Shown: positions 1-8,358 of the stretch, piece after piece
How the letters are laid out: every line of letters starts with the position of its first letter
Position numbering within the stretch: position 1 is the stretch's first letter
Assembly: GCA_002717145.1 (NCBI GenBank)
Contig: PBCP01000101.1
Span: forward strand, 1-52,822
Direction of reading: 5' to 3'
DNA from: Planctomycetaceae bacterium
GTDB lineage: Bacteria > Planctomycetota > Planctomycetia > Pirellulales > Pirellulaceae
DNA: 52,822 nt
Notes under the pieces: generated by a model
What the model saw: only the letters and a program-made list of their open reading frames with translations
Told to the model about the DNA's origin: nothing
The model's database searches: none
Position numbers and translations under genes: made by a program

Positions 1-2637
1 CAGGTTGACTTCAATCAGTCGGATTGGGCCAATGCAGAAGTCGAAATGATCGATGGTCGCAGAATTCGACTTGGGGATTTGCCAACAGCCCCTTTGGCGG
101 AACCTCCTGAAACCGATGTTCCATTTTCCTTTATCTATAACGGAACAAGTTCCCGGGAGTTTCTGGGCGATTGGCAAAAAGAGGTCAAGGAATTAGGCCA
201 GACAATAGAACAAGAGACCAGCGTAGTGTCCTATCGGGATCCGATGACCGGGCTGGTTGTCGAATGTGAGCTAACGCGTAATCTGAGTCTGCCGGTCATG
301 GAATGGGTTTTGAGATTTAGAAATGAATCGGACAAGCCTATACCACTGATTGAAAATGTTTTACCTCTGGATTGTCGATTTAATCGCAATGGTGAAGATG
401 AATTCGTCCTTCATCACAGCAATGGTAGTCCGCATTCTCTAGTGAGAATGTCAGATGAAACAGATTATGCACCGAGGACAACAACGCTTTTCCCGGAATC
501 AACTAAACAGCTGGAATCTTTGATCGGCTTACCTGCAAGTAATGACTTACCCTTTTTCAACGTTGAGTGGAATCGTAGCGGAGCGATATTTGCGATCGGT
601 TGGCCGGGACAATGGAGAGCAACGTTGGAACGCAATAACCAGCGTCGCTTGGAGATTAAGGCGGGCCAGCAGGATACGGCCTTTTATCTAACTCCCGGCG
701 AACAGGTCCGTACGCCTCGGATTGCGATGCTCTTATGGCAGGGAGATAGCTGGTTACGCGCTCAGAATCTCTGGCGTCGCTGGATGATTGAAAGTAATTT
801 GCCCCGGACATCGGATGGTGCATTGCCGCCGTTTCAACATAACGCGTCGAGTTCAGCGCATTTTATCGAGAGTTCAGGTGCCACAGAATCCAATCAGAAG
901 ATGTTTGTGGATCGGTATGTCGACAATGGCATCAAGCCAGATTACTGGTGGATTGATGCTGGTTGGTACGACTATACAGACTATTGGCTCAATGTAGGTA
1001 CGTGGAATCCCAATAAAAAACGGTTTCCAAACGGACTAAAGCCGATCTCGGATCACCTGCATAATCGTGACATGAAATTCATTCTGTGGTTTACTCCGGA
1101 ACTGGTGACACGTGGTTCCGAGCTCGACCGCAATCAGAAGCAGTGGTTGCTAAAAGGCGGAGCAGAGTGGTGGATGGGCCATGCCTTAATCCAGGGTGAA
1201 TTCCCTGCGCATGTTAATGACTCCGGATTGACGTTGATGGAGGACGTGGCTGCCTTCGGTACCGGAAATCCGGATGCAACGGCTACCAGTAAATTGTCGT
1301 TGGCCGATGGTAAGTGGCACCTTGTGACCGCCACCCGATTTATTAATGAACAGACGAACCGTAGTGAAATAAAACTGTTTGTCGACGGGCAGGAAAGCGC
1401 GGTTGCTGAGTCCGGGAACACGGGATTGATGGACAGGAATGACTCATTTGGCGTCGGGCGACAATTTCAGACACGCGGTATTGTTGGCGAGATTGACGAT
1501 GTCCGAGTCTACGACGTTGCCTTAACTGCCGGTCAGGTTAAGGAGCTGTTTGAGCATAGGCTGATTTTCAAACCGCTTCATCACTATCCGTTTAATGGAA
1601 ATGTAGAGGATGTGGCGGGCAGTATTGATGGTGACAAAATCGGTAGTGGTGAATTCCGATTTGTGAAAGGAGTGCTCAAAGGAGAGGATCAGGCCCTGGC
1701 ATTCAATAATGACTATGGAGTCAAGATTCCCAACTCGGCTCATGCCAACTACACGCTTTCCTGTTGGGTGCGAATGGATGCTGCTCAAGCGCCGCCCTGG
1801 GGACGGGGGGACATGAGATTGTTTAATTTTGGTGACGCTCAGGCAGCCGCCTGGATGACTGATTACGTGGATTCAAGAATTGAAAGTCAGGGAGTCGATT
1901 TGTACAGGCATGATGGTATTCCTCCTCTTGCCTACTGGAAATCAAATGATGAACCAGGCCGTCATGGGATTTCAGAGATGAAGCATGTCGAGGGCTTACT
2001 CAACTATTGGGACACACTTCGGGAGCGAAACCCTATGTTGCGAATCGATATTTGTTCCGGAGGTGGCAGCCGAAATGAATTGGAGACGTTGAGGCGAGCC
2101 GTGCCTCTGTGGCGAAGTGATTATGCGTATGAGACGACCGGCATGCAAACATTGAGTTACGGCATGGCGTTATGGATTCCATACTTTGGGACAGGGATTA
2201 ACACTACAGATTCCTATACGTTTTGGAGTCAGTTGGCGCCTTCCAATACTACGACCTGGGATGTGCGCCGAGAGGATTTTGATTTCGATGCCGCGGCCGA
2301 GTTGCTTGAACAGCGCCGGCAGGTCATATCCTATTACTATGACGACTATTATCCACTTACCAGGTATCGAACAGATAATGATGTCTGGATGGCATGGCAG
2401 TTCAATCGTCCGGCGGATTCGTCGGGTGTTGTGCTCGCGTTTAGGAGGCCTGATAGTCAGACATCGCAGATGCAGCTAAAGTTGCACGGGTTAGAATTGT
2501 CGACAACTTATGTTGTTTCTCAAATTGATGGCAGAGTTGTTGGCCGCGTAAGTGGGGCCAAACTGTCAACGGACGGGTTGTTAGTAGATTTGCCGAAACC
2601 AAGAATGGCAGGTGTTTATCAGTACCGCAAGCGATAG
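1..2637 (+). CDS. GH36 alpha-galactosidase-like protein with inserted LamG, 5'-truncated by window edge
   Basis: Probable retaining alpha-galactosidase/melibiase-like glycoside hydrolase (GH36/clan GH-D). The reading frame is open from base 1 and the 15 codons before the ATG at 46 read like protein, so the true start probably lies upstream. Numbering from the ATG at 46: an N-terminal beta-sandwich domain (about 1-250), then a TIM barrel beginning with WWIDAGW (301-307) and WFTPE (348-352). The RHDG motif at 621-624 places the likely nucleophile at D623. CSGGGSR (670-676) and RSD (690-692) place the likely acid/base at D692. A C-terminal beta domain ends the protein. Between about 375 and 590 the barrel is interrupted by LamG (concanavalin-like) sequence whose two halves appear in reversed order: the C-terminal half (378-503, with GKWH and the GEIDDVRVYD signature) precedes the N-terminal half (510-583, with LSCWV). 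GH36 sequence resumes at RLFNFGDAQAAAW. The substrate cannot be named from sequence. Confidence 0.88.
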   Translation, partial: QVDFNQSDWANAEVEMIDGRRIRLGDLPTAPLAEPPETDVPFSFIYNGTSSREFLGDWQKEVKELGQTIEQETSVVSYRDPMTGLVVECELTRNLSLPVMEWVLRFRNESDKPIPLIENVLPLDCRFNRNGEDEFVLHHSNGSPHSLVRMSDETDYAPRTTTLFPESTKQLESLIGLPASNDLPFFNVEWNRSGAIFAIGWPGQWRATLERNNQRRLEIKAGQQDTAFYLTPGEQVRTPRIAMLLWQGDSWLRAQNLWRRWMIESNLPRTSDGALPPFQHNASSSAHFIESSGATESNQKMFVDRYVDNGIKPDYWWIDAGWYDYTDYWLNVGTWNPNKKRFPNGLKPISDHLHNRDMKFILWFTPELVTRGSELDRNQKQWLLKGGAEWWMGHALIQGEFPAHVNDSGLTLMEDVAAFGTGNPDATATSKLSLADGKWHLVTATRFINEQTNRSEIKLFVDGQESAVAESGNTGLMDRNDSFGVGRQFQTRGIVGEIDDVRVYDVALTAGQVKELFEHRLIFKPLHHYPFNGNVEDVAGSIDGDKIGSGEFRFVKGVLKGEDQALAFNNDYGVKIPNSAHANYTLSCWVRMDAAQAPPWGRGDMRLFNFGDAQAAAWMTDYVDSRIESQGVDLYRHDGIPPLAYWKSNDEPGRHGISEMKHVEGLLNYWDTLRERNPMLRIDICSGGGSRNELETLRRAVPLWRSDYAYETTGMQTLSYGMALWIPYFGTGINTTDSYTFWSQLAPSNTTTWDVRREDFDFDAAAELLEQRRQVISYYYDDYYPLTRYRTDNDVWMAWQFNRPADSSGVVLAFRRPDSQTSQMQLKLHGLELSTTYVVSQIDGRVVGRVSGAKLSTDGLLVDLPKPRMAGVYQYRKR

Positions 2638-2670
2638 TATAGAGTGAGATTGAATCGGAGGAGTGTTGGT

Positions 2671-3093
2671 ATGAAATGCCCTAAATGCGGCGCGATATTG
2701 AGTACCCTGCCTGTAGGTGATATTTCTGTCGACAAATGTCAAAGCTGTGATGGAATCTGGCTTGAACACGGCGAATTGGAAAAATTGCGAGAGACCGGTT
2801 TGCAGGGAATCGAAAAACAGCTCGAACAGGAGTTTGGGAATCCGCCGGCTCCTATGCATTCACTGGATGGTTATCTCCGCTGTCCACAATGTGTTGATAA
2901 AGGTTTAAGGACTAATTACGTCTCTTATATGCAACCGGTTAAGATGGACCATTGCGTGGCGTGCTTTGGCATGTGGCTGGATAAGCATGAGCTCGATAAA
3001 CTGCTGGAAGACAAGAAGCAGTTAGATGCGGTCCAGGTGGATAGGGGCTTTAAGGCTATGCTCGCAGGTCTGGCAAAACGCATGGCCCGTTAA
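2671..3093 (+). CDS. TFIIB-type zinc-ribbon protein (two zinc ribbons)
   Basis: Small cytoplasmic protein of 140 residues with two treble-cysteine zinc ribbons of the zf-TFIIB type. The first is CPKCG followed by CQSCDGIWLEHGEL. The second is CPQC followed by CVACFGMWLDKHELDKLL. The CxxCxGxWLDxxEL signature is typical of this family, which is of unknown function and may bind nucleic acid or protein. A GTG at 2644 would also open the frame, but the ATG at 2671 is preceded by GGAGG with a 9-nt spacer and starts directly on the MKCPKCG motif, so I chose it. It lies 33 bp after the GH36 gene on the same strand and its last bases overlap the end of the convergent DUF1501 gene. The C-terminus is helical and basic. 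Confidence 0.85.
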   Translation: MKCPKCGAILSTLPVGDISVDKCQSCDGIWLEHGELEKLRETGLQGIEKQLEQEFGNPPAPMHSLDGYLRCPQCVDKGLRTNYVSYMQPVKMDHCVACFGMWLDKHELDKLLEDKKQLDAVQVDRGFKAMLAGLAKRMAR

Positions 3094-4532
3094 AGCAGAC
3101 GATTCAGTACAGAGCCCCCTTCAGCTATTGGAACCGGCCGTCCTTGAGGGCCGGGAATCCGAGTTTGAGGGTCGATTCCCAGACGATCATAGATAGTTGC
3201 CGCAATATCCGCCGGTGAAACAGCGTCGGTGACCGGGTAGGCAGCATGTTTGTCGGACTCGCCATAAATGGCTCCTTGCTGAATGCCAGCGCCTGTGATC
3301 AATGCGGGAAAACAGTATGACCAGTGATCTCTGCCATCTGCACTGCCTCGGTTTAGGAAACGCGGAGTCCGTCCAATCTCACCACAAACTAGTACAAGCG
3401 TGTCTTCTAACATACCCCGTTCTTCCAGATCCAGTAAAAATGGTGGTAAACTACGATCCAGCCCGGGAAGTAGATAGTCCCGATTGATGCGGGTTAGTTC
3501 ACGATGACTGTCCCAGCTTGTTGTGTCATCCCCCCGAACAGCCATGTCCCAACCTACCGTGACGTAACGGGCTCCGGCTTCAACCAATCTGCGGCTCATA
3601 AGTAGTGATTGCCCAAATAAACTGCGCCCGTAACGCTCGCGAGTTTTTTCAGATTCCAGGGTAAGGTCAAAAGCTTGTGCAACTTTCGGTGAGTTGATCA
3701 TGTTCATTGCCCGGGATCACAATGAATCAAATGCTTTGGGGGCTCGGGCCGAGTCTAACTGGCGACGCTCGCTGTCAAATTGCGATCTCAAGCTAAGCCT
3801 GCGATTGAGGCGATCGAGCGTGATGTCAGCTGCTCGTGTAAGCCCCGGGGGTTGAAAGTTTAATTGTGAGTCCTGACAGTCACGGAAGAAAGGATTGTCA
3901 GTGGCGTGCAGTTTGTTGATCTGCGTTGCCATGGGATTGTATTCTTTACCGAGCCAGCCTGCATACTGCCCACTATAGTCATATCCCGCAAATCGTCCGA
4001 CGGTATTGGGAAGGATGATGTAGGGTGGAATGTCGGCCGACGTCTTCGTGGGCGAATTCCGGTCGACATAGGATACGACACTTCCAAAAGCCGGCCAATC
4101 TTTTTCCGTCGCACTAACATTGGCAGAACCTCTTTCAGCGGGAGGAAGCGTTTGACCTGTTTGGATGAAATGGCAACCATTATGATTGTTCTCACTGTGG
4201 TTGAGAGTACGTATCAGTGCAAATTTATCGGTCAGATTTGCCAAGTTTGGTAAGTGTTCACAAAAACGCAGACCCGGCGTTTTGGTAGGAATCGTCTGAA
4301 ATGGACCACGGATCGTATCCGGTGCATCAGGACGCACGTCAAACGTCTCAAGTTGGCTCGGGCCGCCAAATAGAAACACAAAAATGACGGCCTTTGCTTT
4401 GCCTTTCCCAGAGCCCCCGTTTCCTTCAGCCTGCAACAACTGGTCAAAATGCATGCCGAGCATACCAGCGCCGCCGACTTGAAGAAGTTGCCGACGTGAC
4501 AGCCCGCTATTATTGCCTAATACCTGAAGCAT
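3090..4532 (-). pseudogene. DUF1501 protein interrupted by one in-frame TGA
   Basis: Tat-exported DUF1501 protein (alkaline-phosphatase-like superfamily, function unknown) of the usual length, about 480 codons. The N-terminal part (4532-3717) has a twin-arginine leader (SRRQLLQVGG) and the FLFGGPSQLETFD motif. The C-terminal part has RYGRSLFGQS, GEIGRTP and GRDHWSYCFP. The two parts are in the same frame and are separated only by a TGA at 3719-3717 plus three sense codons before an ATG. Nothing is deleted. Aligned by eye with the intact DUF1501 at 4718-6184, the TGA falls opposite an arginine (AFDSL-stop-SRA against GYDSNRQQA). A CGA-to-TGA transition would explain it, and a TGG-to-TGA change is also possible. 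There is no cysteine partner nearby. I read it as a recent nonsense mutation, a sequencing error or a readthrough site. Translation restarting at 3707 would give a C-terminal half without an export signal. Confidence 0.75.
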
Positions 4533-4644
4533 GATTCGCTCTCAATCGTTTCAGTTTCCATCATAGTATAAGGGAAGGCGCTAACAAAATATTGCAAAAA
4601 CCCCACTGTTGGAGAGTTCAGAAGGAGAACACAGACAATATAAA

Positions 4645-4673
4645 TTGACCTGGATTTGAATTGTTCCGATAAT
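4645..4673 (+). promoter_or_regulatory. Sigma70-type promoter for the DUF1501 gene at 4718
   Basis: TTGACC at 4645-4650 (5/6 match to TTGACA) and GATAAT at 4668-4673 (5/6 match to TATAAT) are separated by exactly 17 bp in the intergenic space between the divergent DUF1501 genes. Transcription would start near 4680, leaving a leader of about 38 nt before the ATG at 4718. Confidence 0.6.
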
Positions 4674-4717
4674 AAAAGACATGAACAGAAAGTCGAGTTT
4701 TAGCTGAGTCAATTCAG

Positions 4718-6184
4718 ATGAGTGTTTTCCGACATCCACAAATGAGTCGTCGTGTCGCCGTACAAGCGGGTACTATTGGCCTACTTGGACTTGGAATGAA
4801 CCACCATCAGGGGCTTCAGGCCGCTGACGTTAAAGAATTTAGCTCGATGCCGGGCTTCGGAAAGGCGAAATCTCTGATCTATATCTTCCTTTCCGGTGGA
4901 TTGGCCCAGCAAGACAGCTTCGACCTTAAGCCCGATGCGCCTGATGACGTGCGTGGGGAATTTAATCCCACTTCAACTAAGACTCCAGGGACGCAGATTT
5001 GCGAACATTTGTCGGGGTTGGCATCTATCAGTGACAAGTGGTCGGTTTGCCGTTCACTGACGCATCCTACCAACGGGCATACATTGGGACATTTCTTCAT
5101 GTTGACCGGACGTAGTGAAGCTCCTGCTGGTTTTCAGGGGGACCGTAAGCCTCGACCCACTGACTGGCCATCGATTTCTTCGATTGTTGGAGATGCCCTG
5201 CCTGCACGATATAACAACCTTCCCCCATCGGTCGTGCTTCCCGAACGGCTGGTGCACTGGTCAGGAGGAGTGATTCCAGGAGCTTACGGCGGCCTGATGG
5301 GATCTCACCGTGACCCGTTTTTTATTGAAGCCTCTCCCTATGGCGACCCTATGTGGCGAGGAGCGTATCCCGAATTTACTTATCCAAACCAAAGTAAAAA
5401 ACCGCCAGCCAAACCCGATGCACGGGTGTATCAGGCTCCTAATCTTACCTTGCCACACGGAATGAATAGTCAGCGATTGGGCGGTCGGCTTGGCTTGCTG
5501 AATACACTAGATGAACAGCGAGCTAAGTTGGAGGCGTCGGCTAGTGTGGTCGGCTACGATAGTAACCGTCAACAGGCAATTTCATTACTGACGGATCACA
5601 AAATCCGTCACGCGTTGGATGTAACCAATGCAGATGCTGCTATGCAGGAGCGATACGGAGCCAACAGCTTTGGTTGGTCATTGCTCATGGCAAAGCGATT
5701 GGTGAAAGCCGGAGTTAATATGGTACAGGTTAACCTTGGGAATAATGAAACCTGGGATACGCATGGTGACGCATTTTATCGGCTCAAAGAGAAACTCTTC
5801 CCACCAACCGACCGCGCACTTTGTGCCTTGATAGGAGATTTGGAGGCAGAAGGTCTCCTTGATGAAACTTTGATTGTGATGGGGGGGGAATTCGGGCGTA
5901 CCCCCAAGATCTCTTTGCTAAGTGATTCTTTCAATGAGCCCGGACGTGACCACTGGGGTGCTGTTCAGTCAGTCTTTTTTGCTGGCGGAGGTGTTCAGGG
6001 AGGTCGGGTAATTGGGGCTTCCGATAAGATCGCAGCCTACCCCGCTGCTGATCCTCAGACGCCGGAAAATATGGCTGCTACGATGTATCACTGCCTTGGA
6101 ATTCCCCATACTGCGGCCTGGCATGATGAAGAGGAGCGTCCTCACCACATCTATCATGCTTCACCGATCGAAGGCCTGCTCTAA
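4718..6184 (+). CDS. DUF1501 domain protein, Tat-exported
   Basis: Intact 488-residue DUF1501 protein. A twin-arginine leader (SRRVAVQAG followed by a hydrophobic stretch to about residue 35) predicts Tat export. Family landmarks: FLSGGLAQQDSFDLKPDAP near residue 53, RYGANSFGWSLLMAKRLV, NNETWDTHGD, GGEFGRTP and GRDHWGAVQSVFFAGGG. DUF1501 proteins belong to the alkaline-phosphatase/sulfatase-like superfamily, and their substrate is not established. In planctomycetes they usually accompany cytochrome-type PSD1 genes. Here the gene stands without one, divergent from the broken DUF1501 at 4532-3090 and behind a good promoter at 4645-4673. An alternative start at the next in-frame ATG (4742) would shorten the leader but keep the twin arginine. 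Confidence 0.9.
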   Translation: MSVFRHPQMSRRVAVQAGTIGLLGLGMNHHQGLQAADVKEFSSMPGFGKAKSLIYIFLSGGLAQQDSFDLKPDAPDDVRGEFNPTSTKTPGTQICEHLSGLASISDKWSVCRSLTHPTNGHTLGHFFMLTGRSEAPAGFQGDRKPRPTDWPSISSIVGDALPARYNNLPPSVVLPERLVHWSGGVIPGAYGGLMGSHRDPFFIEASPYGDPMWRGAYPEFTYPNQSKKPPAKPDARVYQAPNLTLPHGMNSQRLGGRLGLLNTLDEQRAKLEASASVVGYDSNRQQAISLLTDHKIRHALDVTNADAAMQERYGANSFGWSLLMAKRLVKAGVNMVQVNLGNNETWDTHGDAFYRLKEKLFPPTDRALCALIGDLEAEGLLDETLIVMGGEFGRTPKISLLSDSFNEPGRDHWGAVQSVFFAGGGVQGGRVIGASDKIAAYPAADPQTPENMAATMYHCLGIPHTAAWHDEEERPHHIYHASPIEGLL

Positions 6185-6446
6185 GCCGGCTGAACCTGTT
6201 TGAGAATTCTGCCGCCTGATCTTCAGGTTCGATACGATCTCTCAACTGCCGTCTTTACCGAAAGCCCTAACGTAAAGAAGTTTAGTCGGTTGGCTGTCTC
6301 TTTTCGGCTCGGGAGCGGTTGTGGCCAGTGTAACGACTGGAATCGTTGAGATGAAGTTCTCTACTCGTGGAACTGTTGGTGGTCGTGTTCTGGCCTGTGA
6401 AGGCAGTATTCCAAATCCGGAACCTAGTAGTTTTAGAGCTTTTCTT
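6185..6446. other. Convergent intergenic region with a weak inverted repeat
   Basis: About 260 bp between the ends of the DUF1501 gene (+) and the aldolase gene (-). I find no convincing gene in it. GAACCTG at 6192-6198 is complementary to CAGGTTC at 6224-6230 across a 25-nt loop, just after the DUF1501 stop. It lacks a T-tract, so it is at best a weak transcript-end structure. Confidence 0.35.
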
Positions 6447-7217
6447 TCACTTCTGGCGGATTTGCTGGTAGAGACTATCGGCAAACTGAACCATGTATTG
6501 ATAGTCGGCACCAACCATTGCCCAATTCGCGCCCGCAGCGTGCCAGCGTTTGGCCGTATCTGCATTGCTTCCCATGCCTACGCCAACGTAAACACCAGCC
6601 TCACGGCATTTGTCGATGGAAACCTGAATGGCCTCCACGATCGTGGGATGATCAATGTCACCGGGTAACCCATATGATCCCGATAGGTCGTAAGGTCCGA
6701 TGACAACACCATCTAGTCCGTCAATGGAAACCAGAGCATCAATATTGTCGACCAATGCCTTGGATTCAATCTGGCCAACGACAAAGGTTTCGCTGTTTGC
6801 CTGAGAGAGGTATGACTCATTGCCCACCCGGCCATAGTTTGTACTGCGACGGGGACCGTACCCTCGTGTGCCCTGCATGGGGTAACGACAGGCGTTAACA
6901 AAATGACGAACCTCATCGACACATTGAGCCTGCGGCAGAATGATTCCATCGGCTCCGGCATCAAGTACTCTTTTAATCCAGGCAATTTCGCCCGACGGTA
7001 CACGCACGATACCGGGCACTCTGCAGGCCCGACAAGCGATAATGTGATTAACCATGGATTCAAAGTTGGTCGGGCTGTGTTCCAGGTCGATCCAGATATA
7101 GTCAGCTGTGGCGGCTAGCGCCTCAGTAACAGAGGCGTCTGAAAAGCTAACCGTGGGGCCGACGCACAACTGGCCGCCATCCATTTTGTCCTTGAATGAT
7201 TGAATGCTGTCGTACAT
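6447..7217 (-). CDS. HpcH/HpaI-type aldolase
   Basis: Cytoplasmic class II (metal-dependent) aldolase of the HpcH/HpaI citrate-lyase family, 256 residues, close to the usual length. Members cleave 2-keto-3-deoxy sugar acids or 4-hydroxy-2-oxo acids into pyruvate and an aldehyde. Visible motifs: DLEHSPTN with the catalytic-type histidine, VRVPS, GADGIILPQ, the metal-ligand glutamate in GQIES, and the metal-ligand aspartate in GVVIGPYDLSGSYG. The ATG at 7217 follows a G-rich stretch (GGGGGC) at ribosome-binding distance. The gene starts 32 bp downstream of the dehydrogenase gene on the same strand, so the two probably act in one sugar-acid or hydroxyacid pathway. Substrate is not predictable from sequence. 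Confidence 0.9.
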   Translation of the reverse strand: MYDSIQSFKDKMDGGQLCVGPTVSFSDASVTEALAATADYIWIDLEHSPTNFESMVNHIIACRACRVPGIVRVPSGEIAWIKRVLDAGADGIILPQAQCVDEVRHFVNACRYPMQGTRGYGPRRSTNYGRVGNESYLSQANSETFVVGQIESKALVDNIDALVSIDGLDGVVIGPYDLSGSYGLPGDIDHPTIVEAIQVSIDKCREAGVYVGVGMGSNADTAKRWHAAGANWAMVGADYQYMVQFADSLYQQIRQK

Positions 7218-7249
7218 TTCTGTAGCCCCCGTTTACTTATGCGAAATTG

Positions 7250-8251
7250 TTACCACGTCCAACCGTCACGAATCTCAGCGTTGACCACAGCGCCTTCAGG
7301 CCAGTCGCCATGACGTAACCGTGCAATGCACTCAGCCGCTTCGACTCCCATCATTAATCTCGACAGATGGTCTCCTGAACCGATGTGGGGGCTAAAGATA
7401 ACATTGGGTAAAGTGAACAAGGGGTTATCTGCACTTGGTGGTTCCTGTTCGTATACGTCCAGTCCGGCACCGTAAAGGTGACCACTGCTTAATGCGTCAT
7501 ACAAATCTGTTTCAACTTGAAGTCCACCTCTGGCAGTATTGATGAGTACACTGCCCTGTTTCATTTTTGCAAGAAAGTCGGCGTTGACTAATCCCTTGGT
7601 TTCTTCGGTAACCGGACAGTGAATGCTAACATAGTCGCTTTGGCTCAGTAAACCATCAAGATCTACCAGTTCAATGCCGTGTTCGGCAATGAAGTCCTGA
7701 TTGGGGTATAGTTCGTAGGCAACGACTTTCATGCCCATTGCAACGGCACGCACTGCCAAACTTCTTCCTATTCGACCAAGGCCAATGATCCCCAGAGTGG
7801 TTCCACGTATTGGCAGCGTCTCAGATTGAGGCCAGCGACCTGCGCGACTGTGTTCGTCATTGCTCATCACTCCTTTGGCAACTCCAAACATCAACATCAA
7901 TGCATGTTCCGCCACCGACTCGTGGTTGGCATTTGGGGTAATGCAAACGGCAATGTTATGTTTTGTGGCTCCGGGAATATCCACACGATCATAACCGACT
8001 CCACTGCGGGCGATAACTCGCAGTTCCGGGCAGGCGGCCATGACGTTTTCGGTAATAATAGGACCGCCGGCCAGCACGGCATTGCATTTCTGTAATTGTG
8101 CGATCGTTTCTTCTTCATTCTTGCCACGTGAAAAAGTTGGGTCATCAGGATAGATGACGTTGAAGCCAGCCTCTTCCAGGACTTTAACATACTGAGCGTC
8201 ACGCATTTCATACATGTGTTCAGGATCGATCAGGACAACGTCGTTTGGCAT
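7250..8251 (-). CDS. D-2-hydroxyacid dehydrogenase (SerA/PGDH-like)
   Basis: NAD-dependent D-isomer-specific 2-hydroxyacid dehydrogenase, 333 residues, which is the length of the short form without an ACT domain. The Rossmann motif is GIIGLGRIGRSLA, followed by an acidic residue in VVAYELYP that suits NAD. The catalytic arginine lies in ARSGVGYDRVD, the glutamate in DVYEQEPP and the histidine in FSPHIGSG. It interconverts a 2-hydroxy acid and a 2-oxo acid. The family resemblance is to 3-phosphoglycerate dehydrogenase-like proteins, but its position next to an HpaI-type aldolase suggests a catabolic sugar-acid role rather than serine synthesis (inference). It lies at the downstream end of the PSD1/DUF1501/PQQ gene run. 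Confidence 0.9.
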   Translation of the reverse strand: MPNDVVLIDPEHMYEMRDAQYVKVLEEAGFNVIYPDDPTFSRGKNEEETIAQLQKCNAVLAGGPIITENVMAACPELRVIARSGVGYDRVDIPGATKHNIAVCITPNANHESVAEHALMLMFGVAKGVMSNDEHSRAGRWPQSETLPIRGTTLGIIGLGRIGRSLAVRAVAMGMKVVAYELYPNQDFIAEHGIELVDLDGLLSQSDYVSIHCPVTEETKGLVNADFLAKMKQGSVLINTARGGLQVETDLYDALSSGHLYGAGLDVYEQEPPSADNPLFTLPNVIFSPHIGSGDHLSRLMMGVEAAECIARLRHGDWPEGAVVNAEIRDGWTW

Positions 8252-8358
8252 CTGTTTGTGGCTTTCTCTAGGTTGTATTGGTGTTTTGATTAGTATTTAA
8301 TTTCGTCTTTTTAAACTGGCGAAACAAGCCCTCACAATGAAGGCTGCCTACTGGTTAT

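Noticed and set aside
6192-6230. Intrinsic terminator after the DUF1501 gene
   Set aside because: The inverted repeat has a 25-nt loop and no T-tract, so it is too weak to call a terminator. It is noted only under the intergenic entry.
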